From Streptomyces ficellus (GTDB lineage Bacteria; Actinomycetota; Actinomycetes; Streptomycetales; Streptomycetaceae), in NCBI RefSeq assembly GCF_030406405.1, contig NZ_JAUEPL010000001.1:248001-312000 (forward strand): DNA of 64,000 nt, given 5' to 3'. This document shows positions 1 to 9,215 of this stretch, in pieces (position 1 is the stretch's first letter; every line of letters begins with the position of its first letter). A program made the translations under genes and the position numbers. The notes under the pieces are model-generated. The model was not told where the DNA came from. It ran no database searches and was given only the letters and a program-made list of their open reading frames with translations.

Positions 1-1309
1 GACGGTCCACCGGGAACGCGCTGACGACCGCCGCGGTGGCCTCCACGGTGCCGGTCTCGGCCAGGCGCGCGTACAACTGCGCCTGGAAATCGTCCGGGAG
101 GTGCTGCTCGACCTGGTCGGCGAGCGTGCCCGCGACGGAGGCGGCGGTCTCGTACTTGAGCGGGGCGACGCCCACCAGGTTCTGCACGGCCGTCTCGCGC
201 TCGGCGTCGGTCAGGCCCTCGGCGGCGAGGGTGCGCAGCACCTTCCACAGGTCGTCGAGCGCCGGGCCGGTGTGGGGCGTGTCGACCGAGCCGCTGATGG
301 CGAGCATGGCCGCGCCGTTGCCCTCGGGGCTGGAGCGCAGGACCTGGCCGAAGGCCCGTACGCCGTAGGTGTAGCCCTTCTCCTCGCGCAGGACGCGGTC
401 CAGACGCGAGGTGAGGGTGCCGCCCAGGCAGTACGTGCCGAGCACCTGGGCGGGCCAGACGCGGTCGTGCCGGTCGGGGCCGATGCGGCCGATGAGCAAC
501 TGCGTCTGCACGGCGCCGGGCCGGTCCACGATCACGACCCGGCCGGTGTCGTCGGCGGTGATCGGCGGTACGGGGCGAGGCTCGGCCGCGTCGCCGGTCC
601 AGGCACCGAGGGTGTCGGCGAGCACCGCGTCGAGATCCACGCCGGTCAGGTCACCGACGACGACCGCGGTGGCGGTGGCGGGCTTCACATGGGTCTCGTA
701 GAAGGCGCGTACGGCAGCGGCGTCGATGCCGCGCACGGTCTCCTCGGTGCCCTGGCGGGGCCGGGACATGCGCGAGGTGGCCGGGAAGAGCTCCTTGGAG
801 AGCTGCATGGCGGCGCGGCGCGAGGGGTTGGCGATCTCGTGCGGGATCTCGTCGAGCCGGTTGCGGACGAGGCGCTCGACCTCGCTGTCGGAGAACGCGG
901 GCGCGCGCAGCGCCTCGGCGACCAGCCCGAGGGCCTTGCCCAGGCGGGAGACCGGGACCTCCAGGGACACCCGTACGCCCGGGTGGTCGGCGTGCGCGTC
1001 GAGGGTGGCACCGCAACGCTCCAGCTCGGCGGCGAACTCCTCCGCCGAGTGCTTGTCGGTGCCCTCCGACAGGGCCCGCGCCATGATCGTGGCGACGCCG
1101 TCGAGGCCCTCGGGCTCGGCGTCCAGCGGGGCGGCGAGGAAGATCTCCACGGCCACCACCTGCTGGCCGGGGCGGTGGCAGCGCAGCACGGTCAGGCCGT
1201 TGCCGAGCGTGCCGCGGTCGGGGGCGGGGAAGGCCCAGGGCCGGGCGATGCCGGGCCGGGGCTGCGGGTGGAACTCCATGGACGTCAAGGACACGGCGGC
1301 GTCGCTCAC
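1..1309 (-). CDS. M16-family peptidase homologue, catalytically degenerate, C-terminus cut by window
   Basis: This gene runs off the left edge of the window, so only its N-terminal ~436 residues are visible. Its GTG start overlaps the TGA of the upstream M16 gene in a GTGA arrangement, which implies translational coupling. The N-terminal region (AFPAPDRGTLGNGLTVLRC and on) has the M16 fold pattern. At the position of the zinc motif HxxEH of the partner protein there is instead a segment reading GVATIMARALSEGT. The His and Glu ligands are therefore absent, so this is probably the non-catalytic subunit of a two-subunit M16B protease, as known for paired bacterial and mitochondrial processing peptidases. 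It most likely works with the product of 1306..2664. The substrate is unknown. Confidence 0.85.
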   Translation of the reverse strand, partial: MSDAAVSLTSMEFHPQPRPGIARPWAFPAPDRGTLGNGLTVLRCHRPGQQVVAVEIFLAAPLDAEPEGLDGVATIMARALSEGTDKHSAEEFAAELERCGATLDAHADHPGVRVSLEVPVSRLGKALGLVAEALRAPAFSDSEVERLVRNRLDEIPHEIANPSRRAAMQLSKELFPATSRMSRPRQGTEETVRGIDAAAVRAFYETHVKPATATAVVVGDLTGVDLDAVLADTLGAWTGDAAEPRPVPPITADDTGRVVIVDRPGAVQTQLLIGRIGPDRHDRVWPAQVLGTYCLGGTLTSRLDRVLREEKGYTYGVRAFGQVLRSSPEGNGAAMLAISGSVDTPHTGPALDDLWKVLRTLAAEGLTDAERETAVQNLVGVAPLKYETAASVAGTLADQVEQHLPDDFQAQLYARLAETGTVEATAAVVSAFPVDR

Positions 1310-2664
1310 TGGTCGGCCCCCTCTTCTTCCTGGTCGCTGTGGTCGGCGTCGCCCTGCTCGGCGCTGACGGGTTCGTACACCAGCACGGCCCTGTTGTCGG
1401 GGCGCAGCCGGGCCTTGGCGACCGCCTGCACCTCCTCGGCGGTGACGTCCAGGACGCGCTGGACGGCCGTCAGCGCGAGCTGCGGGTCGCCGAACAGCAC
1501 GGCGAACCGGCACAGTTCGTCGGCGCGGCCCGCGACCGTGCCGAGCCGGTCCAGCCACTCGCGCTCCAGCTGGGCCTGGGCGCGCTCCATCTCCTCGGGC
1601 GTGGGCCCCTCGGCGGCGAACCGGGCCAGCTCCTCGTCGACAGCCGCTTCGATGTCCGGCACCTCGACGCCGCCGGACGTCTTCACGTCCAGCCAGCCGA
1701 GCGAGGGCGCCCCGGCCAGCCGCAGCAGGCCGAAGCCGGCCGCCACGGCCGTGCGGTCGTGGCGCACCAGGCGGTTGTGCAGCCGGGACGACTCGCCGCC
1801 GCCCAGGATGGTGAGGGCCAGGTCGGCGGCGTCGCACTCGCGCGTGCCGTCGTGCGGGAGCCGGTAGGCGGCCATCAGGGCGCGGGCCGGGACCTCGTCC
1901 TCGACGACCTCGCGCAGCTGCTCCCCGATGATCTCCGGAAGCGTCCCGTCCCGCGGCGGCTGCTTGCCGTCGTGGGGCGGGATGGAGCCGAAGTACTTCT
2001 CGATCCAGGCGAGTGTCTGCTCGGGGTCGATGTCACCGACCACCGACAGGACGGCGTTGTTCGGCGCGTAGTACGTGCGGAAGAAGTTCCGCGCGTCCTC
2101 CAGGGTGGCCGCGTCCAGGTCGGCCATGGAACCGATCGGGGTGTGGTGGTAGGGGTGGCCCTCCGGGTAGGCGAGGGCGGTCAGCTTCTCGAAGGCCGTG
2201 CCGTACGGCACGTTGTCGTACCGCTGGCGGCGCTCGTTCTTGACGACGTCCCGCTGGTTCTCCATGGACTCGTCGTCGAGCGCGGCGAGCAGGGAGCCCA
2301 TCCGGTCGGCTTCCAGCCACAGGGCCAGCTCCAGCTGGTGGGCGGGCATGGTCTCGAAGTAGTTGGTGCGCTCGAAGCTGGTGGTGCCGTTGAGGGAGCC
2401 GCCGGCGCCCTGGACCAGCTCGAAGTGGCCGTTGCCCTGGACCTGCTTCGACCCCTGGAACATCAGGTGCTCGAAGAGGTGGGCGAGGCCGGTGCGGCCC
2501 GGCACCTCGTGGCGCGAGCCGACGTCGTACCAGAGGCAGACCGCGGCGACCGGGGTCAGGTGGTCCTCGGAGAGCACCACGCGCAGGCCGTTGGCCAGCC
2601 GGTGCTCGGTCGCTGTCAGGCCGCCGGAGCCGGCCTGGGCTGTGGCCGTGTGACCCATGGGCAT
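1306..2664 (-). CDS. M16-family zinc metallopeptidase, catalytic subunit
   Basis: The encoded protein is 452 aa. The inverted zinc motif HLFEH is intact at residues 62-66, and the third ligand is probably the Glu of VKNERR near residue 144. These are hallmarks of M16 (pitrilysin/processing-peptidase) enzymes, as is the following GTTSFERTNYFETMP segment. The start at 2664 is preceded by GGGA at good spacing; a second in-frame ATG lies two codons downstream at 2658, and frame-open sequence further upstream lacks support. It forms a translationally coupled pair with the degenerate M16 gene that follows. It is divergent from parC across about 200 bp. Cytoplasmic location is likely, since no signal peptide is visible. 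Confidence 0.9.
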   Translation of the reverse strand: MPMGHTATAQAGSGGLTATEHRLANGLRVVLSEDHLTPVAAVCLWYDVGSRHEVPGRTGLAHLFEHLMFQGSKQVQGNGHFELVQGAGGSLNGTTSFERTNYFETMPAHQLELALWLEADRMGSLLAALDDESMENQRDVVKNERRQRYDNVPYGTAFEKLTALAYPEGHPYHHTPIGSMADLDAATLEDARNFFRTYYAPNNAVLSVVGDIDPEQTLAWIEKYFGSIPPHDGKQPPRDGTLPEIIGEQLREVVEDEVPARALMAAYRLPHDGTRECDAADLALTILGGGESSRLHNRLVRHDRTAVAAGFGLLRLAGAPSLGWLDVKTSGGVEVPDIEAAVDEELARFAAEGPTPEEMERAQAQLEREWLDRLGTVAGRADELCRFAVLFGDPQLALTAVQRVLDVTAEEVQAVAKARLRPDNRAVLVYEPVSAEQGDADHSDQEEEGADQ

Positions 2665-2861
2665 GTACGTCCCTTCGATCGCGGTGTGGAAAAGTCGGTG
2701 CTGCGGAAGTCCTGCCACTGTATGCAAGCGCACTGACGCCTGGCGAAGTTCCCGGATCCCCGATCCGTCCCTCTTCCGGGTCGAGGTCGGCGTTGTCAGT
2801 GGGACGGTCCACAATGGTCGGCGACAGATCAGCCTTTGCCTGGTGAAGGAGCGCAGCCGCG

Positions 2862-5315
2862 ATGGCCCGCCGCAGCACGAAGACCGCGCAGCCCGACGAC
2901 TTCGAGGAGCGCATCCTCGACATCGACGTCGTCGACGAAATGCAGGGCTCCTTCCTCGAGTACGCGTACTCGGTGATCTACTCCCGGGCCCTGCCGGACG
3001 CCCGCGACGGCATGAAGCCGGTGCACCGCCGCATCGTCTACCAGATGAACGAGATGGGGCTGCGGCCGGAGCGCGGCTTCGTCAAGTGCGCCCGGGTCGT
3101 CGGCGAGGTGATGGGCAAGCTGCACCCGCACGGCGACGCGTCGATCTATGACGCGCTGGTGCGCATGGCGCAGCCGTTCTCGATGCGGCTGCCGCTGGTG
3201 GACGGCCATGGGAACTTCGGCTCGCTCGGCAACGACGACCCTCCGGCAGCGATGCGGTACACGGAGTGCCGGATGGCCGACGCGACGTCCCTGATGACGG
3301 AGTCGATCGACGAGGACACCGTCGACTTCACGCCCAACTACGACGGCCAGGAGCGGGAGCCGGTCGCGCTGCCCGCGGCCTTCCCGAACCTGCTGGTCAA
3401 CGGCGCGTCCGGGATCGCGGTCGGTATGGCGACCAACATGCCGCCGCACAACCTGGGCGAGGTCATCGCCGCCGCCCGGCACTTGATCAGGCACCCGGGC
3501 GCGGACCTGGAGACCCTGATGCGGTACGTTCCGGGGCCCGACCTGCCGACCGGTGGCCGGATCGTGGGCCTGTCCGGCATCAAGGACGCGTACGAGACGG
3601 GCCGCGGCTCCTTCAAGATCCGCGCGACGGTGACCGTGGAGAACGTCACGGCGCGCCGCAAGGGCCTGATCGTGACCGAACTGCCCTTCGCGGTCGGCCC
3701 GGAGAAGGTGATCGCCAAGATCAAGGACCTGGTGGCCGCCAAGAAGCTCCAGGGCATCGCGGACGTCAAGGACCTCACCGACCGGGAGCACGGGCTGCGG
3801 CTGGTCATCGAGATCAAGAACGGCTTCATCCCCGAGGCCGTCCTGGAGCAGCTGTACAAATTGACGCCGATGGAGGAGTCCTTCGGCATCAACAATGTGG
3901 CGCTGGTGGACGGGCAGCCGCTCACGCTGGGCCTCAAGGAGTTGCTGGAGGTCTATCTCGACCACCGCTTCGAGGTCGTACGGCGCCGCAGCGAGTTCCG
4001 GCGCGGCAAGAAGCGCGACCGGCTGCACCTGGTCGAGGGCCTGCTCGTCGCACTGCTCGACATCGATGAGGTCATCCGCCTCATCCGGTCGAGCGACAAC
4101 TCGGCGCAGGCCAAGGAGCGGCTGATCACGCACTTCTCGCTGAGCGAGATCCAGACGCAGTACATCCTGGACACCCCGCTGCGCCGGCTGACCAAGTTCG
4201 ACCGGATCGAGCTGGAGAGCGAGCGCGACCGGCTCAACCAGGAGATCGACGAGCTGACCCGGATCCTGGAGTCGGACGCCGAGCTCCGCAAGCTGGTCTC
4301 CTCGGAACTGGGCGCGGTGGCGAAGAAGTTCGCCACCGAGCGGCGCACCGTGCTGCTGGAGTCGGCGGGCACGCCGGTCGCGGCGGCGTCCCTGGAGGTC
4401 GCGGACGACCCGTGCCGGGTGCTGCTGTCCTCGACGGGCCTGCTGGCGCGTACGGCGAGCGGTGAGCCGCTGCCGGACAGCGGCGGCAGGCGGACCAAGC
4501 ACGATGTGATCGTCTCGGCGGTGCCCGCGACACAGCGCGGCGAGGTCGGCGCGGTGACGTCCGCCGGGCGGTTGCTGCGGCTGTCGGTGATCGATCTGCC
4601 GCAGCTGCCGGACACGGCGTCCGCGCCGAACCTGTCGGGCGGGGCGCAGCTGTCGGAGTTCCTGACGCTGGAGAAGGACGAGACGGTCCTGTGCCTGACG
4701 ACGCTGGACGAGTCCTCGCCAGGCCTGGCGATCGGCACGCGGCAGGGCGTGGTCAAGCGCGTGGTGCCGGACTATCCGGCCAACAAGGAGGAGCTGGAGG
4801 TCATCACCCTCAAGGAGGGTGACCGCATTGTCGGCGCGGCCGAGCTGCGCACGGGCGAGGAGGACCTGGTCTTCATCACCTCCGACGCCCAGCTGCTGCG
4901 GTATCCGGCCTCCCAGGTGCGGCCGCAGGGCCGTCCGGCGGGCGGTATGGCCGGTGTCAAGCTGGCGGCCGGGGCCGAAGTGATCTCGTTCACCGTGGTG
5001 GATCCGGCTCAGGACGCGGTGGTGTTCACGGTGGCCGGTTCGACGGGCACGCTGGAGGGCCCGGCGGGTACGTCGGCGAAGCTGACGCCGTTCGACCAGT
5101 ACCCGCGCAAGGGCCGCGCGACGGGCGGTGTGCGCTGCCACCGATTCCTGAAGGGCGAGGACGTGCTGGTCCTGGCCTGGGCGGGCGCGGCCCCGGCCCG
5201 CGCGGCCCAGAAGAACGGCACGCCGGTGGACCTGCCGGAGATGGACCCGCGCCGCGACGGCTCGGGCACGCCGCTGGCGAAGCCGGTCGACGTGGTCGCG
5301 GGCCCGGCGTCGTAA
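2862..5315 (+). CDS. parC: DNA topoisomerase IV subunit A
   Basis: The 817-aa protein is a type IIA topoisomerase A subunit, the DNA breakage-reunion subunit that decatenates chromosomes with ParE. The catalytic tyrosine is Tyr133 in [10 protein letters not shown]. The quinolone-resistance region [10 protein letters not shown] lies at residues 88-97. A coiled-coil gate region follows ([18 protein letters not shown] and on), and the C-terminal beta-pinwheel half is more degenerate. The C-terminal GyrA box QRRGGKG is not evident, which favours topoisomerase IV over gyrase. The partner ParE is encoded about 6 kb away at 11473..13590, as in other streptomycetes. The ATG follows a GAAGGAG-type ribosome site. 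The gene ends 11 bp before the convergent CobW-type gene. Confidence 0.93.
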   Translation: MARRSTKTAQPDDFEERILDIDVVDEMQGSFLEYAYSVIYSRALPDARDGMKPVHRRIVYQMNEMGLRPERGFVKCARVVGEVMGKLHPHGDASIYDALVRMAQPFSMRLPLVDGHGNFGSLGNDDPPAAMRYTECRMADATSLMTESIDEDTVDFTPNYDGQEREPVALPAAFPNLLVNGASGIAVGMATNMPPHNLGEVIAAARHLIRHPGADLETLMRYVPGPDLPTGGRIVGLSGIKDAYETGRGSFKIRATVTVENVTARRKGLIVTELPFAVGPEKVIAKIKDLVAAKKLQGIADVKDLTDREHGLRLVIEIKNGFIPEAVLEQLYKLTPMEESFGINNVALVDGQPLTLGLKELLEVYLDHRFEVVRRRSEFRRGKKRDRLHLVEGLLVALLDIDEVIRLIRSSDNSAQAKERLITHFSLSEIQTQYILDTPLRRLTKFDRIELESERDRLNQEIDELTRILESDAELRKLVSSELGAVAKKFATERRTVLLESAGTPVAAASLEVADDPCRVLLSSTGLLARTASGEPLPDSGGRRTKHDVIVSAVPATQRGEVGAVTSAGRLLRLSVIDLPQLPDTASAPNLSGGAQLSEFLTLEKDETVLCLTTLDESSPGLAIGTRQGVVKRVVPDYPANKEELEVITLKEGDRIVGAAELRTGEEDLVFITSDAQLLRYPASQVRPQGRPAGGMAGVKLAAGAEVISFTVVDPAQDAVVFTVAGSTGTLEGPAGTSAKLTPFDQYPRKGRATGGVRCHRFLKGEDVLVLAWAGAAPARAAQKNGTPVDLPEMDPRRDGSGTPLAKPVDVVAGPAS

Positions 5316-5326
5316 CACCCTCCGGG

Positions 5327-6388
5327 TCACCCTTCCGGCTGCTCCTGCTCCGGCCGCTCGGGTACGTAGCGCAGGACGCCCCACATGCTGTGCTCCTCCG
5401 GGGCGTCCTGCGGGCCGGTCACCCGGCAGCCGTCCAGGGCTTTGTGGAGCGCCTCGCCATCCGTGCCCGAGCCGATCAGGACGAGCTGGGTGAGGCGCTG
5501 TTCGCCGCGCGGCCAGGGCTCGGGGTAGAAGCGGAGGAAGCGGCCGACGGCGTGGACGCCGTAGCGGTTGGCGGGGTCGGCGTCGCCGAAGTCCACGAAC
5601 CCCTTGATGCGGTACAGGCCCTCGGGGCGGGAGTCGAGGAAGTCCAGCAGCCGGCGGGGGTGCATGGGCTCCGCGGCGGTGAACGAGACCGTCTCGTAGG
5701 CGGCGTGCGGGTGGTGGTCCTCGACGGCGTACAGATCGTCCAGGTCCTCGAAGGTCAGCTGGCGGGGACCGCGGTCGTCGTCGGAGCGTGCGGCGCGGTC
5801 GAAGAGCAGCTCGGGGTCGACCCGGCCGTACGCCGCGTCGATCACCGCGGCGCGGTCGGCCAGTTCGGCGACGGCGGTGTGGACCCGGCGCAACTCGTCG
5901 GGGTCCACGCGGTCGGCCTTGTTGACGACGACGAGGTCGGCGATGGCGAGGTGGCGGTCGGTCTCGGGGTGCCGGGCCCGGGTGGTGTCGAACTCGGCGG
6001 CGTCGACGACCTGGACCAGCCCGCCGTACACCACCCGCTCGTTGTCGCTGGCGAGGATCATCCGCACCAGTTCCCGGGGTTCGGCGAGCCCGCTCGCCTC
6101 GATGACGATGACGTCGAGGCGGGAGGAGGGCCGGGTGAGGGTCTCCAGGTAGGTGTCGAGCTCGCTGGCGTCGACGGCACAGCACAGGCAGCCGTTGCCG
6201 AGGGAGACGGTGGAGCCGACCTGGCCGGCGACCGTCATGGCGTCGATCTCGATCGAACCGAAGTCGTTGACCATGACGCCGATGCGGGTGCCTCTGGCGC
6301 TGCGCAGCAGATGGTTGAGCAGGGTCGTCTTTCCCGATCCCAGGAAGCCGGACAGGACGACGACGGGGATCTGCTGCACGCTGCTCAA
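5327..6388 (-). CDS. COG0523 (CobW/G3E) GTPase, probable metal chaperone
   Basis: The 353-aa protein has the P-loop GFLGSGKTT (residues 14-22), the metal-binding motif CLCC (Cys67, Cys69, Cys70) and the guanine-specificity motif NKAD. Together these define the G3E/COG0523 family of GTP-dependent metallochaperones. A CobW C-terminal domain follows (YRIKGFVDFGDADPANRYGV), ending in an acidic Glu/Gln-rich tail. Family members deliver zinc, cobalt or nickel. The likely metal here cannot be read from sequence, because no zinc-uptake-regulator box or ribosomal-protein paralogue lies alongside. The gene converges on parC with 11 bp between stop codons. Its 5' side is a G-rich repeat array. Confidence 0.88.
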   Translation of the reverse strand: MSSVQQIPVVVLSGFLGSGKTTLLNHLLRSARGTRIGVMVNDFGSIEIDAMTVAGQVGSTVSLGNGCLCCAVDASELDTYLETLTRPSSRLDVIVIEASGLAEPRELVRMILASDNERVVYGGLVQVVDAAEFDTTRARHPETDRHLAIADLVVVNKADRVDPDELRRVHTAVAELADRAAVIDAAYGRVDPELLFDRAARSDDDRGPRQLTFEDLDDLYAVEDHHPHAAYETVSFTAAEPMHPRRLLDFLDSRPEGLYRIKGFVDFGDADPANRYGVHAVGRFLRFYPEPWPRGEQRLTQLVLIGSGTDGEALHKALDGCRVTGPQDAPEEHSMWGVLRYVPERPEQEQPEG

Positions 6389-6450
6389 GGGACACCCTTC
6401 TCGTTCGGCGGCTTGCGGCCCTCAGGATAGGCGGGCCCCAGCCGCCCGGC

Positions 6451-6660
6451 CGGGACGGGACCGGACGGGGACGGGACCGGGGCGGGGACGGGGCCGGGAC
6501 GGGGCCGGGACGGGGACAGGGACGGACCCGACGGGGACGGGACGGACCCGACGGGGACGGGACGGACCCGACGGGGACGGGACGGACCGGACGGGACCGG
6601 GGCGGACCGGACGGGGACGGGGGACCGGACAGGCGCGACCGGGACGGGACCGGGACGGGG
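6451..6660. repeat. G-rich tandem repeat array between CobW gene and sensor kinase
   Basis: About 210 bp on the + strand consists almost wholly of GGGAC, GGGGAC and GGACC words. Three perfect consecutive 20-bp units occupy 6521-6580, each reading GACGGACCCGACGGGGACGG, flanked by decayed copies. The + strand carries many runs of three or four G, so intramolecular G-quadruplexes are possible. The array lies between two divergent genes, so it sits in the upstream region of both. No protein-coding signal is seen in it. Confidence 0.9.
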
Positions 6661-6737
6661 GAGCGGAGGCGCGGCCCGGACAGGCGGCGTGACGCTGGAC
6701 ATTTCGTCAAGGCGGCCGAGCCCTTTACCGTTCCTGC

Positions 6738-8483
6738 ATGAGCCCGGCACCGACCTCGTCCCCCGTGCCCCCCGCGCGGGGGTCCGCGCCGCGTCGGCGG
6801 TTCGGGTGGCCGCAGCGGGTCTTCTCGCAGGTGCTGCTGATGCAGTTGGTCATCGTCCTCGGGGTGACGGTGCTGGCGACCGGCCTGTTCCTGGCGCCGC
6901 TCAGCGCCCAGCTGGACGACCAGGCGATGCGCCGTGCGCTGGCCATCGCCGAGACCACCGCGTCGAGCGAGGTCGCCGGCGACCTGACGGGTACGCCGCC
7001 GAGCGCCGCCGGGCCCGTGCAGGCGCGGGCCGAGCGGATCAGGAAGGCCACGGGCGCCGAGTACGTCGTGATCATGGACAGACGCGGAGTGCGCTGGTCG
7101 CACCCCGATCCCGCCCAGATCGGCAAGGTCGTCTCCACCGACCCGAGCGAGGCCCTCGCGGGCAAGGACGTCATGGAGATCGACAGCGGCACGCTGGGCC
7201 GCTCCGCCCGCGGAAAGGTTCCGCTGCGCGACGCCGGTGGCGGCATCGTCGGCGCGGTGTCGGTCGGCATCGAGTACGACAGCGTCCGCGCCCGGCTGCT
7301 GGCGGCGATTCCGGGGCTGCTCGCCTACGCGGGCGGGGCCCTGGCGGTCGGGGCACTGGCCGCGTACCTGATCTCCCGCCGCCTCCAGCGGCAGACCCAT
7401 GACCTGGCCTTCTCGGACATCTCGGCGCTGCTGGCCGAGCGTGAGGCGATGCTGCACGGCATCCGGGAGGGCGTCGTGGCGCTGGACCGGACGGGACGCA
7501 TCCGGCTGATGAACGACGAGGCACAGCGGCTGCTCGGCGTGGGGCCCGAGGCCACCGGGCGGCCGCTGGAGGAGGTGCTCGGCGAGGGCCGCACGAGCGA
7601 CGTCCTGGCCGGCCGGGTCACGGGCGAGGATCTGGTGACGGTGCGCGGGCAGCGGGTGCTGATCGCCAACCGGATGCCGACGGACGACGGCGGCGCCGTC
7701 GCCACGCTGCGCGACAGGACCGAACTGGAGCGGCTCGGGCGGGAGCTGGACTCCACGCGCGGCCTGATCGACGCACTGCGGGCGCAGGATCATGAGCACG
7801 CCAACCGTCTGCACACCCTGCTCGGGCTGTTGGAGCTGGAGATGCACGAGGAGGCGGTGGAGTTCGTCACCGAGGTGGTGGGCGTGCACCGGGCCACCGC
7901 CGAGCAGGTCACCGAGAAGGTGCACGACCCGCTGCTGGCCGCGCTGCTCGTCGGCAAGGCCACGGTCGCGGCCGAGCGCGGCGTCTCGCTGCGCCTCGCC
8001 CCTGGGACGCTGCTGCCGGACCGGCTGGTCGAGCCGCGCGAACTGGTGACGGTCCTCGGCAATCTGGTCGACAACGCGGTCGACGCCGCGGCCGGGTCCG
8101 GGGAGCCGCTCGTGGAGGTCGAGCTCCGGGCGGAGGGACGTACGGCGGTGCTCAGGGTCATCGACAGCGGGCCCGGAGTGCCGCCCGAGCGGCGGGAGCT
8201 GATCTTCACGGAGGGCTGGTCGACCAAGGACCGGCCCGCGCACGGTGGCCGACGCGGGCTGGGACTCGCCATGGTGCGCCGCCTCGCGGAGCGGCAGGGG
8301 GGCAGCGCACGGGTGACCCAGGCTCCCGGCGGCGGAGCGGAGTTCACCGTCGTACTGCCGGAGGCCCTGACGGACGCCTCGGCGGAGGCAGCGGAAGCTG
8401 TGGGCGCCGTGGGTCAGGACGAGGCGGCGGCGAGCGGCGCGACGGCGGAAGCGGGCCCGGCCCTCCCCGGAGCGTCGCGGTGA
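6738..8483 (+). CDS. CitA/DcuS-type sensor histidine kinase
   Basis: The 581-aa protein is a membrane sensor kinase. TM1 is at about residues 32-55. An extracytoplasmic single-Cache/PDC-type domain follows at about 56-188, and TM2 is at 189-212. A cytoplasmic PAS domain is at about 235-325. A SpoOB-like dimerisation helix carries the likely phospho-acceptor His352 in AQDHEHANRLH. The C-terminal HATPase has an N-box LVDNAVDAA and a glycine-rich GRRGLGLAMV. This layout is that of the citrate/C4-dicarboxylate sensor family. The Pro-rich N-terminus and an Ala/Glu-rich C-terminal tail are variable. Its stop overlaps the next gene by GTGA, giving a coupled two-gene operon. Ligand is inferred to be a small carboxylate, and the convergent SSS transporter fits this. 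Confidence 0.9.
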   Translation: MSPAPTSSPVPPARGSAPRRRFGWPQRVFSQVLLMQLVIVLGVTVLATGLFLAPLSAQLDDQAMRRALAIAETTASSEVAGDLTGTPPSAAGPVQARAERIRKATGAEYVVIMDRRGVRWSHPDPAQIGKVVSTDPSEALAGKDVMEIDSGTLGRSARGKVPLRDAGGGIVGAVSVGIEYDSVRARLLAAIPGLLAYAGGALAVGALAAYLISRRLQRQTHDLAFSDISALLAEREAMLHGIREGVVALDRTGRIRLMNDEAQRLLGVGPEATGRPLEEVLGEGRTSDVLAGRVTGEDLVTVRGQRVLIANRMPTDDGGAVATLRDRTELERLGRELDSTRGLIDALRAQDHEHANRLHTLLGLLELEMHEEAVEFVTEVVGVHRATAEQVTEKVHDPLLAALLVGKATVAAERGVSLRLAPGTLLPDRLVEPRELVTVLGNLVDNAVDAAAGSGEPLVEVELRAEGRTAVLRVIDSGPGVPPERRELIFTEGWSTKDRPAHGGRRGLGLAMVRRLAERQGGSARVTQAPGGGAEFTVVLPEALTDASAEAAEAVGAVGQDEAAASGATAEAGPALPGASR

Positions 8484-9160
8484 TCGGCGTCCTGGTCGTG
8501 GACGACGACATCCGGGTCGCGGAGATCAACGCCGCGTACGTGGCCAAGGTGCCGGGCTTCGACGTCGTCGCCCTGGCCCATACGGCGGCCGAAGCGCTGG
8601 CCCGGATCGAGGAGCTTCCGGTCGACCTGATCCTGCTCGACCACTACCTGCCGGACCAGAACGGGCTCGCGGTCGTACGGGAACTGCGCCGGCGCGGCCA
8701 CCAGACTGACGTGATCATGGTGACGGCTGCCCGCGACGTGGCCACCGTCCAGGCGGCACAGCGCCACGGCGCGCTCCAGTACCTGGTGAAACCGTTCAAC
8801 TTCGCGGGCCTGCGGCCCAAGCTGGAGGCGTACGCGGCGCTGCGCCGGACGCTCGACGGAGGCGGTGAGGCGGAGCAGGCCGAGGTGGACCGGATCTTCG
8901 GCGCCCTGTCGGTGAGTTCGGGCGCCCCTGACCTGCCCAAGGGGCACTCCCCCACCACGGCGGAGCTCGTACGGCAGGTCCTGCTGGCGGCGGACGGGCC
9001 GCTGTCCGCCCAGGAGATCGCCGAGCGAGCGGGGGTCAGCCGGCAGACGGCCCAGCGGTATCTGAAGCTGCTGGAGCGGGCGGGCCGGGTGCGCCTGTCG
9101 CTCAAGTACGGCGAGACCGGCCGCCCGGAGCACCGCTACGTATGGGCGGCGGTGTCCTGA
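8480..9160 (+). CDS. CitB/DcuR-type response regulator
   Basis: The 226-aa protein has an N-terminal receiver domain: acidic pocket VVDDD, phospho-acceptor Asp54 in ILLDHYLPD, Thr82 and Lys104 in YLVKPF. A C-terminal helix-turn-helix reads SAQEIAERAGVSRQTAQRYLKLLERAGRV. The linker is of the CitB type rather than OmpR or NarL. It is translated from a GTG that overlaps the kinase stop, so the two are one operon and almost certainly a cognate pair. Its targets probably include the convergent symporter/DUF485 operon (inference). No terminator was resolved in the 55 bp before the convergent gene. Confidence 0.9.
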   Translation: MIGVLVVDDDIRVAEINAAYVAKVPGFDVVALAHTAAEALARIEELPVDLILLDHYLPDQNGLAVVRELRRRGHQTDVIMVTAARDVATVQAAQRHGALQYLVKPFNFAGLRPKLEAYAALRRTLDGGGEAEQAEVDRIFGALSVSSGAPDLPKGHSPTTAELVRQVLLAADGPLSAQEIAERAGVSRQTAQRYLKLLERAGRVRLSLKYGETGRPEHRYVWAAVS

Positions 9161-9215
9161 AGGGCCCCACGGCCCCCAGCCCGGCCCGGTCCCACCCCCA
9201 GCCCGGTCCCCAGCC

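Noticed and set aside
2829..8243. A ~1,800-codon open frame antisense to parC, the CobW gene region and the kinase gene
   Set aside because: High-GC third-position bias creates long antisense frames. It overlaps three well-supported genes and has an Arg/His/Gln-rich, non-protein-like composition.
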